From assembly GCF_037975245.1 (NCBI RefSeq), contig NC_092566.1, positions 17,641,001-17,705,000 of the forward strand: a DNA stretch of 64,000 bases, read 5' to 3'. The stretch comes from Apostichopus japonicus (Eukaryota > Echinodermata > Holothuroidea > Aspidochirotida > Stichopodidae). The translations under genes and the position numbers were made by a program. The notes under the pieces are model-generated. The model saw only the letters and a list, made by a program, of their open reading frames with translations. It searched no databases and was not told the DNA's origin. Below are positions 24,654-37,300 of the stretch, piece after piece (the stretch's first letter is position 1; every line of letters starts with the position of its first letter).

Positions 24654-27468
24654 GATAGCTATAGCATTATCAACTGTCGCTGGCGAGAAACGAAATGACT
24701 TTCGATTTTGGTACAAGTTTAGGATATAGGGATCCCCCGTCAAATAATGTCATTTGTTAGGGTTGAAGTATAGGCACACACCTGCAGTTATGAAATAGTA
24801 CTAGATTTGCATAATACCATTCTTCACATAAGTATAACCAAACTTGAGTGCGCACTTCTCTTTTTTGTAATCCTTCACATGTCAGACGTCAGAGCGACAG
24901 GTGTTTTCTTTGATGAAGTCCCTGTCATGTCGATCAATGATCGACAATTTCATATCAGTCAGTAAAATATATTTCCATGTATTTAGTAACGTATACTAAC
25001 AACATCACATAATAACTTATATACGGTCATGCATTGGCAATAGCTTTAGCTTCGCAAACAGAACCAATTTCCATTACGGGTGTAACACAGAGTATACGTG
25101 TTAATTCAAATCTGGTGAGAGGATTTGCCGGGGGTGGGGGGGGGGGTATAAGTTATAGCCTGAACCGTATTAGAGACGAATATATCAGAGGCATATGCAA
25201 AGTTAATAACAGTGGTTGGGTGACAGCGGTCTTCCAAAGCAGGCTTCCCCCCCCCCCCCCACCTTCCCTCATCCCTTCTTGTTACGATGGGTTGGTGGCG
25301 ATGTTTTAGAAATACTTTTTAGAGGGAGACATTTCATATCAGATTACATGCTGTAATGTAATATAAAAAGAAAGTGCATACTTTCTCACAAAAAAAAAAT
25401 GCCAGACGTGTTTTTCGCATCAGTAGATATCAAGATATGAGCTTCAAAACGTCAAAACTTCAAAACGTCGAAATATAAAGACAAACTTTCAAGACACACT
25501 GCAGTTGAAACATCGAGAAAAGACTGTAGAAAGGTTAAGATAACACGTAGAAATATTTCGGCAGAGAGTTGTGAAAATCGACTCACACAGCATGCCAATG
25601 ATCTAGTTCATGTTCAATGTCCCTTCTAGGCTTCCGTATCAATCTTCTGGGGGATTTGAAGGAATTACTCCTAACTACACGTCAGGCGTAAATCCAGGAA
25701 TATGGAGACTTGGGTGTTTACACGTGAACGTCCCCCTTATTCAACCCCCATTGAGTAGCTAATTAGCACAAACCTTACAGACATATTTATAGACATTAAT
25801 ATATAGCCTAAATATGCCTCAGAATGCAGCAACGTCTAAAGATATCATTTTCTTTGAAGGGGCGAGAGGGAGGGGGGGGGGGGGAGTACCACAGATCCCC
25901 TTGTGACTGTACTAATTAACGTACAATTGTTTCCTTGGGCAGGACCCCCATATTTCCATGGCACTTTATACCTTTGTTTGGGCATCATTATGCTTCCAGC
26001 TAATTTCTAGTACCAACGTAACAGCCCCTCTCTGGAACCGCCCCTCTTTAAAGGAAACACAAACCACCATCATTGATCATTGTGAAGAACAACTCCTCCA
26101 ACATAGCTGAAAAATACATCTTGTTTCGTTTGGGGGAGATGGTCCTAGCTTAAAAGTCGGATCTGGGGCTGTCATTTTGTAAATATGTGCTCTGAAGACT
26201 TTACTGACGCTTTTATATTTCATATTTTCATATATTTATATTTCATATTTTCTTATTTCATATTTTCTTATTTCATATTTTCATATATTTATATTTCATA
26301 TTTTCATATATTTATATTTCATATTTTCTTATTTCATATTTTCTTATTTCATATTTTCTTATTTCATATTTTCATATATTTATATTTCATATTTTCATAT
26401 ATTTATATTTCATATTTTCTTATTTCATATTTTCTTATTTCATATTTTCATATTTTCAAGGTAGAATGCAAACAGTGTAGACACTGAAACAAATGCCAAC
26501 GTTTGGTCATGAAGAAAAAAATAAACAATTAAAGTAAACTTGGCTGGATGATGTCATGATTAGACTTGATCAAGCCTTCAGCCTTATGTTAGTGTTAAAG
26601 AAGCCTAAGTCTTATCATGTGATAGGTATTTTTCTTAGCTGTCTTGGGAAATTGTTTAGAGACACTTATTTCTACCACATGCATAGATCAATAATGTTGG
26701 TTTGGCTTGTGTCTCATTTTAGCCCATGGTAGTGCAACAGTCCAAATGCAGCGTCAACTGCATGTCCACTGCCAACTGTTCACCGTCCACCTTCAACCGT
26801 CCACCGTCCACTATCCACTGGCGGGTTGGTAAGTCCACCATTTTATCACTCCGGTCGTTAATAACCATTTTAGACTACGAACAATATATGTTGTTGTGCA
26901 GAAAGTTAACATGTTTCGCCCAGCCGTCCTTGCCATATTTTTTAAAAATTTCAAGCAAGTGTGGCTATAAAATAAAAGTGGCTAAAATATCAAATATTTC
27001 ATAGAGAATAAATGTTTTCAATAATGATGTATACTCGGTGACTTTCAATATATTTGTTCGCACTTCACTTTAACAGCTAAACCTCTCGTTTCTGATTGCA
27101 CTCACTGGAAATGATGATTGAGTGTTTGACATGTGGATAAGGGTCTCTCATTCCGAGTTGGATCCTTTAGAGAGTTTGTCGTGAAAAACAAAAAGCTTTC
27201 AACATTTTAGCAAGTAAACATGATAAGCACGCAAACCTTTCGGGAACTTCAGAAGATAGGGCACGGTTAAATATCATTACATTTCACATACCTCAGTGTC
27301 GTTCATAGCAGCAATTATAAATTTCGCTACACATTTACGAGCCCTTTTAGGGACCATATCATGTTTGATGTTCAACTTTTCATTTTTAGCCACCATTGAC
27401 TTGCCTTCATTAACAACACGCCTACTGTAATGACCCGCAGTGGGGCAACCCTCGAATCCTTTTCTAAC
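24654..27468. other. intergenic upstream of CLCA
   Basis: Would contain the CLCA promoter and any 5' UTR. I see no clear TATA box or initiator. It carries poly-G/poly-C runs (about 25133-25146, 25247-25260, 25871-25884), an A/T minisatellite at 26211-26458 and a short run of CCACCGTCCAC-like units near 26770-26820. No gene supported. Confidence 0.5.
26211..26458. repeat. A/T-rich minisatellite
   Basis: Mixed units TTTCATATTTTC, ATATATTTATA and TTATTTCATATTTTC alternate for about 250 bases. One frame reads through as an Ile/Phe/Tyr-rich 100-codon string, which is translated repeat and not a protein gene. Confidence 0.9.
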
Positions 27469-27476
27469 TGAATACA

Positions 27477-27857
27477 CAGTGGCGGAGCTAGGGGTATTGG
27501 TCAGGGGGCGAGAATGGTCTGTAGGGGCGCTTTCGACACTATCTAAGCGGAGCGCCACCACAGGTTGGCGCGGAGCGTACAGAAATATTTTGAGTAAAGA
27601 TACACCCTAGATCGCCGGATATGACCCTTTCCGGGCCTTGCTAATTTGCAGATAAACGAAGAATAAATAGATGTCATCGCCAAATTACACCAACAAACTG
27701 TGACAAATGTGCATAGGTAGATGAGAGCGCAATAAAAAAGTCAATAATCAAGAATAAGTAAAAAGTGGTAAAAAGCTGAAAAGGGCGCCAGCAGTCCATT
27801 TGAGTCCGTCAGGGGGGGGGGGCATCCGCCCCTGACTGTATGGACGCTCCGCCACTG
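27477..27857. mobile_element. hAT-like MITE with 8-bp target duplication
   Basis: Perfect terminal inverted repeats CAGTGGCGGAGC and GCTCCGCCACTG are flanked on both sides by TGAATACA (27469-27476 and 27858-27865). An 8-bp duplication with CAGTGG termini is typical of hAT elements. At 381 bp and with no transposase it is non-autonomous. It is alignable in inverted orientation to the element at 32665-33068, including the conserved GCGGAGCGCCACCA core. Confidence 0.9.
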
Positions 27858-27865
27858 TGAATACA

Positions 27866-29282
27866 TATCACCCCCTCCCGCCCCCTCCCCTCCCTCCGCA
27901 TCCCCTCTCATCGAGATGTTAGACCAAGCTCAATGTCTCATCATTTTGAATGCATTTATAATAAAAGCTCTAATTTTGATATATGGCAAGAAGACATTTT
28001 TCTAACACAAAAGAGTGTTTTCTATATTAGGCACGGGCAAACTTACTTATGAAACCGTATGATATTCATATCCCTATAGACTTTGATTCATTAAATGCTC
28101 GTTGTAAAACGATTTTCTTTAAAAGTAAATGTTACTGACAGTTGCCCCAGTCAGTCGTAATATCAGTTTGCCGCTTTTTTTATATGAGTAACTCTTTCTT
28201 GCTCCTCCGGTAAAATTAAGTTGATGAATTATTCATATCAGTTCTTGTTTTAAGTCCGTTCTCAAACAGTATATAGATGGTGAAGGGATGGTGGGGGGGG
28301 GGGTGATACTTAATACTATCTATTAACGTCAACCTCTGAATGAGCGCTTTGTCAGTAAATTTATTAATCTCACTCTGTCAATCAAAGAAATGATATCGAC
28401 CAATTATACAGCCCCAACCCATTCTCTGCCCTCCACTATTTTTTTTCTCTAAATTCTCAATGTCACTGTTTAATTTAATTTTCATCACAAGCATTTTTTG
28501 GTACAGAAAAATAGGGCAACAGATCTTCTGCAAACTTTGACGATATTGATTGTTGCCCTAATTAGTGCATTCACACCAAAGTAGGCAATCTTTCAAAATT
28601 CTTTCCTTTTTTTAAAATAATTTTAGTATGTATATTTAACAAATTGATACCTGCAATACAAGCCGTGAAAAACAAATATTCCTGTTCTGTATGACACCTA
28701 AAGTACTCGAAATGTAATACGGTACCGACCAAAAATTAATATTTTACATTAGAACAGGTGTATTGGATAATAAATTACCGGTAACGTAGCAAAATCTCAG
28801 CTTGTTTATACACCTTTTAAGATAATTGATGACCTCTTCAATCTTAACAGGACAGGTATAGTCAAACCTATAATTATATAAGCACAGAGTATAAGCACAC
28901 CTATATTTACAATAAATATCCGTAACGTAACTATGTACTCTGGTTTTACATATTCTATTCCCAGTGGTATAGACATTTAACCTATATGAATATTTATGAC
29001 TTAATTTAAATATACTAGAGTGTTTTCATTACTTCAATTAAGTTTGGAATTTTCATCGATCTCTAGATAAACCATCCTTCTTTCTGTTTTATTTTTTATT
29101 TTTTTTATCTCAGTTGCGCAAATTTCAATGTTTTCAATGTTAAACCTATACGGCTTCTTTTGACTAATAGATCAGTTATTTATTTCCATGTTATTATAAC
29201 TTACGTATAACACTGTCTATAACACTGGTTAAATTTCCAACGTAATATATAGAACTGCATGGGGCAAAGAATGTATCAGTAG
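27866..29282. other. intergenic, no gene seen
   Basis: AT-rich sequence with a poly-G run near 28291-28303. The last part would contain promoter elements if the U2-like sequence at 29283 were expressed, but I cannot point to a proximal sequence element with confidence. Confidence 0.45.
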
Positions 29283-29480
29283 ATCGCTTCTCGGCCTTTT
29301 GGCTAAGATCAAGTGTAGTATCTGTTCCCTTTCGAGGGGAATAGTGATACACACCCGACGATTATCACACAGTCACAGTATCGACGCAAGGGGACTGGGG
29401 TTGAGAGCGAATCAGTCGTTCGGCAGTTGGTTTTCGTGCCCATTTGTTTCGGCGGTGCCTGCATGGGCATGTGAATGTGA
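29283..29480 (+). ncRNA. U2 snRNA-like 5' head on an unrelated body (chimeric U2, pseudogene or U2-headed SINE)
   Basis: The first 45 bases (29283-29327) match the start of metazoan U2 snRNA as I know it, from ATCGCTTCTCGGCC through the branch-site-recognition GTAGTA (29315-29320) to TCTGTTC. After that the U2 sequence stops: no U2 Sm site and no stem-loop III/IV sequence follows. Instead there are short hairpin-capable pieces: TTCCC (29325-29329) with GGGAA (29337-29341), GTGATA with TATCAC, and TGCCCAT with ATGGGCA near 29438-29470. It cannot be a working canonical U2. The right boundary given is where the last hairpin ends and is arbitrary. Confidence 0.55.
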
Positions 29481-29594
29481 TGGGTAACTTATTCCTCACG
29501 AAGTAGAAATATCTTCCTACCATCTTAGTGACAGTCAATGTTCCGTTAACAGATATAACACCAAAAATGCACAGTGTAAGTTCAATTTATATCC

Positions 29595-29953
29595 TTAAAG
29601 ACATTGAAGACGCGCCCCAAACCGCGTGCCGCCATCTGAAATAGTTAACTTCCCGTTGCTTGCAAGTGAAGATATTTTCGTGTCGCTACAAAATGCAGAA
29701 AGTAAAGAAACGTGATACCTGTTATCTTTTATCTAGACCTAAGATGTCCATCGCTGCTATGTACACTGTGCTGTGGGTATTGACCGTAGCTGCATGTATT
29801 GACTGTGCACTACTGTCTTATTACCGACGGTAGCAAACTATGTGTGTATTTTCTGGGATCGATGGTGGTGTCTAACACTTCTCTTACACCTCATTCGAAA
29901 CTAGGTCAGATTACCGGCATGAGATGATTCTTTGTGCGCAAGTCTTCAATGCC
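29595..29953. mobile_element. MITE, copy 1 of a family also at 54.7 kb
   Basis: Starts TTAAAGACATTGAAGAC and ends GTCTTCAATGCC, an inverted pair of about 12 bases. The whole interior aligns with 54706-55046 (shared CCAAACCGCGTGC, GTGTCGCTACAAAATGCAG, TGTGCTGTGGGTATTGACC, GGTGTCTAACACTTCT), apart from an extra stretch of roughly 20 bases here near 29800-29830. No open frame worth calling. Confidence 0.8.
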
Positions 29954-31304
29954 TCGAGAAACAGTTAACTGAATGTGATTTAGTTTGGCTGGCTAAACTT
30001 TCCATCACTCCAGGAAATAGACCAACTTGAGCATGTTGTCTGTTATATGTCATCATAACAGAGGTTGTATAAAGGCAAGTGGTACTTTCTTACTATACTA
30101 TTCTTGTTGATTATCTTTGAAAATAAATGCAACTTTTGTACTACATTGAAATTATCTATATGAATAAAAGATAGAAAAAATAAATTTACAACTCAATTAC
30201 ATGATTTAATGGCTTCAATCACTCTCATTGTTGCCAGGTGCATTAATAAAATATCACCAACTTTTCGAAAATCTTCATGCACAACATATACGAAATGCTA
30301 TAGCCAAATGTGGTTGTGATATTAGGTTGCAGAAATCTTTACGCGCTATTGTTAAGCTTAGCCACCGGAATATATAACTTTAAAGACACAAACGGTCCAA
30401 TTATATCATTATTTAACTGCAGTCTTCAGTTCTATTTATGAGGAATTGGACTGTCTCTTTTGAGCAAATAGTTTGAGTAAAACTCATCCCACTTGCACTT
30501 TTTCCATCTAGAAATGCACTAACAGGAAACAGCTATTGTGCAAACCTATTATTAATATATTAGGTCTACTTGGATCATATTCTGCTAATGAGCAAGTTAG
30601 ATAACACGATGTTTCTGTTAATCACCCGAGTCAATGTCGTCTTCTTCATCAGCTCTCCCTGAGCAAATATGCTTTGATGACGTCAACCCGCGATTATTAG
30701 AAATTTGAGTTACATGTCTCTGGGAATAACGCTTTTCATTGACATGTACTTGTAATTCTAAGATGAATCCTGTGTCTATGTTTTGTCTACATTTGTGTTT
30801 CTGTTTTGGCTTCCTATTGTTGTGTTCCTCTCTTCTTGTTAACAACCAGAGTTTCTTCTGCGTTTTGTGTACAGACTGTCTATTGCATTTACATTGCATT
30901 GAAAGATATACGCAAACACTGCAATGTATATGAAGAAACACAATGAAAAACTGCGTGGAAATGTACTAAAATATTTACCCTTTTAGCGTTCCATGTTCTT
31001 GCAAACGAGTCTGCGAATAGTGACGTAAACGGCTAGCATACTTGACATTACGCAATGTAAGATCCGAGGCGCACTCACGTGGCATTTAAATGCACAACCG
31101 CATGTAGTGAGTGTGTGTGTGTACTCACTGTACTAAAGGGAATCGTCTACGGGCCATGTGGTATTCTTCAACGTGATAACACTCTTCTCTGTCGTTGTCA
31201 TACATCTAAGAAGTGCGGAAGCGATCATTGCTCGTGTGACTTAATTTTTCAGTTCTGTAAATTAGTGAATTTGTCGATTAGAAGCAGTCCAACCTTAGGC
31301 ACAA
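29954..31304. other. intergenic upstream of DDX21
   Basis: Unique AT-rich sequence. The last 300 bases before the DDX21 start codon should hold its promoter and 5' UTR; a short GTGTGTGTGTG run lies near 31110. The frames at 30618-30941 and 31079-31327 have no recognisable content. I saw no TATA box. Confidence 0.45.
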
Positions 31305-34300
31305 ATGGAGGAAGTAAAGCTGAGTAAAGAAGCAAGAAGAATGAAGAAGGTTTGTTCACGAGTTAAAATTATGTACTCCTAAGTAACGTTTAGGCCTAGG
31401 CTAAGTAAGGCCTAGCTCTAGTGATGGTATTGATACATCATTTGGCCGCATGTTAGCGTAGGTTGGGTTAGGCTATTGAGTGCATGTGCACGCATGGTTT
31501 GAATAGTTTTGGATATAATACGCTCAATATTGATACCTGAAGCCAACAAATTAGTACAATTAAGTTAGTAAACAATAAAGAATAATGTTGGATTTCCTTG
31601 TAGGTGATCTATGAAATATTTGTGCTTCTCTCTCGATTGAAGCCCATTGCACGCTTACCAGTCAAAACGTCCCTTTACCAAAACGTCCCCGTACCAAAAC
31701 GTCCCCGCTTTTGGTCAAAACGTCCCCGTTGGTCAAAACGTCCCCGTAAGTCAAAACGTCCCCGTCTATCACATTCATTCACAGTTGTGAATATATATCA
31801 ATTTTAAGTTATAATTTGGCTAAGTTATCGGCATGCAAGTTGGATTACAAGCGCTAAATAAATCATGAAGGACTATATCGTTTAGGGCAGAGACGGGAAA
31901 GGGGGCTGGGGGCTTTAGCTGTAGTCCTTCTTCTAGACCATCAAAAATATAAGAAGGCAGAATAAATTCTGGAAAAGGGTAGAAAAATAGGCAAACAATC
32001 ACGAAAATCCAAAATATAAAGTGTCTACAGAAAAAAAAATAAACGTATGTGCTGAAGGAAAATATATATCACTTTTATCCAGCCTGTCTCGCATATTCAA
32101 AAAGTAACTTGTTGTACATAAACAAAACAAAAATCTTTTTTATTCCCTTCCCTCAATATCGTATATATTCATTTAGAAACCAACTCGTGTTTAAAAAAAA
32201 TCCTATTACCCTACAACCCTCTTGCATTCCCTTTTCTATTCATATTATCTTACCTCAGAAAATTATACTCAAAAATGTTTCCGCCAGTGGCGGCTGAACG
32301 GTCCTGAACCGGGGGGGCTTGGGGGGCTCAGCCCCCCCAATGAAAAAGTTGAAGGGGCAAATGCATGATAAGCCCCCCCAATATTTACCAAGGCTCCGAA
32401 ACGTGCATCTGCCCATTTTTCAATGCATACTTGTCGATCTGTCCGATGCACACGTAGCCTATACTATATAGGTGTAATAATTTTAGTAATTGCTGGGGAC
32501 CCTCGGCCTGTCCCCTGGCTATAGACCACCTTGTCACCCCAACCACGTCTTCACGCCCCGTGAAAAGTGGAAGAAGTTAGTGTGAGTACCGGTAAGCGTA
32601 ACACAACTTCGTCTTAGGCCAATGACTTGCCTCATTTCAGCCAGTTCTCCAACATCCCCTTACTTAGTGGCGTAGCGTCCATATATACAGTCAGGGGCGG
32701 ATGCCCCCCCCCCCTCCCTGACGGACTCAAATGGACTGCTGGCGCTCTTTTCAGCTTTTCACTACTTTTTACTTATTCGCGATTATTGACTATTTTATTG
32801 CGCTCTCATATACCTATTGACATTTGTCATATTCTGTTGGTGTAATTTTCCGACAAAATGGCGACGACACCTATTTATTCTCCGTTTATCTGCAAATTAG
32901 TAAGGCCCGGAAAGGGTGATTTCCTGCAATCTAGGGAGTATCTTTACTCAAAAATTTTCTGACCGCTCCGCGTCAACCTGTGGTGGCGCTCCGCTTAGAT
33001 AGTGTCGAAAGCGCCCCTACAGACTATTCTTGCCCCCCCCCTGACCAATACCCCTAGCTCCGCCACTGCCCTTACTACACTCAAAAACGTCTTTGCGAGT
33101 ACACTACGAGTAATAGCTACTCTCTTAAAACAAATTACAATGTTTTTACAGACTTTTACGTGCAATCTGAGAAATTGCAGGCTTGAGACCCATATTCTAG
33201 GGCTAGGTATTCGCAGCATAAAACACTCGGGAAGTGCCGTTTCCGGCCATCTGGGGATTTGAAAAAACCCAAAATTTTCTTGTACGCTCCGCGCCAACCG
33301 ATAGTGGCGCTCCGCTTAAATAGTCTCCACACATTAGCCCCCCCAATAATTTTTCCATTCCGCCGCGCCTGGTTTCCGCCCTCATAGCCAGCACTTCCCA
33401 CTCTTAAAAACTGTGTTTTCAACCTAAACTACTGTATACTTATCCTTACTGTTTGATTTGAACTAAAAACATCCACACTTGCATTCCAACTAATTATAAA
33501 AGCTGGGACGTTTTGACTCACGGGGACGTTTTGACTGCGGGGACGTTTTGGTAAAAAACGGGGACGTTTTGGTCTTAAAAAAGCGGGGACGTTTTGGTCT
33601 TAAAAAAGCGGGGACGTTTTGGTAAAGGGACGTTTTGACTGGATACCCATTGCACAGTCTTTTGTGAATTGTTCTAAACCTTGTTAAGACTTTGATGTTT
33701 GTTTCTCATTGATCATCTTTGTAGAAGTTGGCTAAAAAGAACTCTTTGACTAACGGGGGAGTTGAACTGCCAGAAGTTAATGGATTCCACGAAGAAACAG
33801 ATGCATTGGAAAGTGGCCAGGTTATCAAGAGGAAACTTGATGATGCTGAAACACCCATCAAGAGAAAGAAGAAGAGAAAAAGTAAAGAGGTTGCTGTGAT
33901 TAAAGAAACCAATGGACAAGAATTGGAACCTCAAATAACCGAGTTGCTGAAGGAAGATAAACTTGCCGAAAATGGGTCGGTGGACTCTGGTACCGACAGT
34001 CCTAAGAAGAAAAAAGATAAGAAAAACAAGAAAGTTAAGTTTGGAGAGAACGAGACTGTGGATGGAGTCAACGGAACTAACGATGAGGAACCAGAAAAAG
34101 CTCTTCAACAGAATGGAAAGTTTGACAGCAGCGAGGAATCTGATGACGAAATTGACCTGATGAAGAAAACCTTCAGTAGTAGACTGGATGCAAAAACTAA
34201 GGAAGCAGAACAGGGGAAGAAAGTGGTGAGTGCATGTGGTGTGTAATTTCTGGAAATGCAAGCAAAAATCGTTGAAACTGGGGTTAAATCAAATCAAAAA

Positions 34301-37300
34301 TTAACAAACAAATAGAAAATAGAAGCAGCATTTACAGTAATTGTCTGGCCTGAGCTGGGACATAAAATTGACTTTAGTGGTTTACACAGTTTGCCTTTCA
34401 ATTAAACAATTAGTAGCAACCTGTTGGAATTGTATTCCAAAAAGTAGCTTCATTGAGATCATATCCATGAATTTATGTTTGCACATTTTCAGGACTTGGT
34501 TGATATTTCGATATTTTTGACGAGTATCATTCATAACAATTTGTTCACTTTCAACTGAGTCTTGGATTGTCGCTCTAAAAGTTTTCCACCAATGCCTCGT
34601 CCCAAATTTTATTTAGTGAATAAAATGTTTTACTGTAGTGTTGAAAGGCAAGTTTAAAAGTCCTGATAAGGGTATGGAGTGCTGTTCCTTTTGCAATCGT
34701 CACCGATAAATTCGGTTAAATTACACATTGTTATAACCCATGTCTTATCTCAGATTTGCTTGATATCGGCACTTGAAAGTGGGGAGCAAGACATCTCTTC
34801 ATAAGCTAGATAAATTGTTGAGTTCATTAAAGAGAATGAGAGGTGTTCCCAGAAAGACACCATGTTATCTGTTCTCCTACTTTTTTAATTTCCTCCAAAA
34901 AGTCAGTCGAGATGATGTCAAAGGAATTGCCGTCTGAAACTTTCATGACGAGGATTAACAAATACTGATCTTCTGACTTATATGTTAGGCTACATTGTTT
35001 ACTGTGCAAGAGTATGGTGGATATAAAAACTAGCTAAGAAAGCCTTTCATCAGATGAAGGTTAATATCTAAAAACGAAATTCACAATAAAAAATGGTATG
35101 TTACCAATCAAAATGTTTTGATCATAAAACAGTATTTTACAGAGGATCTCAATCCCAGCCGTGCTAGCTACAATTCTTCTCTGGCGCCAAAGTGCCGTAG
35201 CACTGTAGATGAGACTCTAATGACCCAAAAATACTCTCTGTGTATGGTATGGTGATGTAAGGTGTAGACATAAGCACTGCATGGAAGATAACAAGTAATA
35301 TACAGCACTTGAAAAGACAATTTTTTGTAAAACATGTATGACAGTATGCAATTTCTCTCTTTACTCTTTTTTCTCAGACAACTATTGACCCGGAGAAGAT
35401 CAAACAGGAGGGTGCCTTTGAAAACTTTGAATTGTCTGCAGAGACTATCGCACAACTTAAAGGTATGTAGCTACAGTACTTACTGGATATAAGCTGTAAA
35501 TGTTGTTCAAATTTATTTAGAATTCTTGTTTCAAAAATTCTTGTTATGAGCTGATCCATTTGTTCTGTGTACACCAGGTGTTAAAATGGCAACGAAGAGG
35601 CAATTTATCAAGTTAAAGTAATAAATGGTCTCATTCTGTCAGACTTAGCACCAACCCCCCGGTCTCATTCTGTCAGTTTTAACACCCCCCCCCGCAGTGA
35701 ATACAGCGTCAAGCGAGTTAACTCAAGAAACCTACCCCTAATTGCCCATATTTTGTTGTATTTCCTTGATTTATAAATAACTTTCCTGCCCAATCATTTA
35801 GGAATGCCACCAAGTCCACAGTGTGCAGTGCAAATCTGCAGTACTTTTTGTCTAAATCTATCTGTTGTTCTGTTTTACAGCTTCTGGAGTCAATTATCTG
35901 TTTCAAGTCCAATCCAAAACATTCACAGATGTCTTCAGTGGCATTGATGTTATTGTGAAAGCAAGTAAGTGTACATTTATCCATTCTGGGGGTATGGGGA
36001 AAGGGGGGGTGGGGGAAGAGGGGGTGGAGGAAGGGAGAATAGCAGAGGACGAAGGGAGGGGTGGAGGAAGGGGAGGGGGTGGAGGAAGGGGAATGGTGGA
36101 GGAGGGGGAGAGGCGGAGTAAGGGGATGTTGGATGAAGAATGTTATCTTTGATGATGTATTTTGGTATCAAATATTTCCAACCTAGGGCATGAGCAACTA
36201 GGAACAAACTTTCAGCACCAAACCTTTTGATCCTCTTCCTCCATTACAGGAACTGGTACCGGCAAGACGCTGGCGTTTGTGTTACCTCTTATTGAGAAAC
36301 TGAAACATCACAACAAGAAAGTTGGGAGAGCCCCAGCTGTTTTGACACTTCTACCAACCAGGGAGTTGGCAATTCAGGTTGGTTGACTGTGAAAAGATTA
36401 CATCATGTGATTGTCAGAGATAAATTAAATGTGGAAAAACTTAAATCTATCAAGTTGTAGTAAATGACTAAACCTAGGGTAATGCTATGTATACAGTATA
36501 TCTGTGGGGAGCAAGACATCTGCATAAGCTAGATAATTTTTTTTAGTTCATTATGGGGAATGAGAGGTGTGTAGAGTACGACACTGTGTTATCTATTCTG
36601 CCTACTATATGTTCAATTTTCTCCAAAAAGTCAGTCGAGATGATGTCAAAGGAATTGCCGTCTGAAACTTTCATGACGAGGATTAACAAATACTGATCTT
36701 CTGACAGGAGTAGAAATAAACGGATCTGTTAACAGGCCACCAGTTTTCATGGAAATGAGCTTTTTCCTGTAGCGTGTCCATACCATGACCAAATGCTGCT
36801 ACTGTCTATTTCCCATTATTCAACCATTTCATTAGATGTTTATTCTTAACTGTGTACTGAAACTTAAATTGCAACGGCTTTATAACGTAGAAACCAACAA
36901 ATTCTACCTTTGACGCTCCACATCAATATTTTCCCATTCTCGAAATGATCACTGACATTCTTCACACTGTAGATTTGCACTGACAAAACCTGAATAGGTT
37001 TCTCCTTGACTGTACTATGTATATGTTAGGCTACATTGTTTACTGTGCAAGAATATGGTGGATATCAAAACTAGCTAAGAAAGCCTTTCATCAGATGAAG
37101 GTTAATGTCTAAAAACGAAATTCACAATAAAAAATGGTATGTTACCAATCAAAATGTTTTGATCAAAACACAGTATTTTACAGAGGATCTCAATCCCAGC
37201 CGTGCTAGCTTAGTTTTTTCTCTGGGGCCTAAGTACCAGAGCACTGTAGATGAGACTCTAATGACCCCCAAATACTTTCTGTGTATGGGATGGTGATGTA

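Larger units (their letters stand above)
31653..33645. mobile_element. DNA transposon with CGTCCCCG-rich inverted termini, 10-bp target duplication (intron 1, outer layer)
   Basis: The left end carries CCAGTCAAAACGTCCC and further AAAACGTCCCCG subrepeats (31659-31763); the right end carries the inverted version (33508-33642). The direct repeat CCCATTGCAC flanks both sides (31643-31652 and 33646-33655). A duplication of 9-10 bp would fit a Mutator-like element, but I do not assign a superfamily. It contains two younger insertions and no transposase frame. Confidence 0.85.

Noticed and set aside
29299-29487. 62-codon frame starting inside the U2-like segment
   Set aside because: It overlaps the U2 5' end and the hairpins; composition and position favour RNA-derived sequence.
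33002-33422. Frames on both strands with similar peptides at 33156-33422, 27277-27561 and 63690-63953
   Set aside because: All derive from the shared hAT-like core sequence read in various frames; stops and phases differ between copies.
33713-34261. 182-codon open frame on the minus strand
   Set aside because: It is exactly antisense to DDX21 exon 2, whose Lys/Glu-rich codons have few complementary stops. The sense frame has splice sites and fits the protein.
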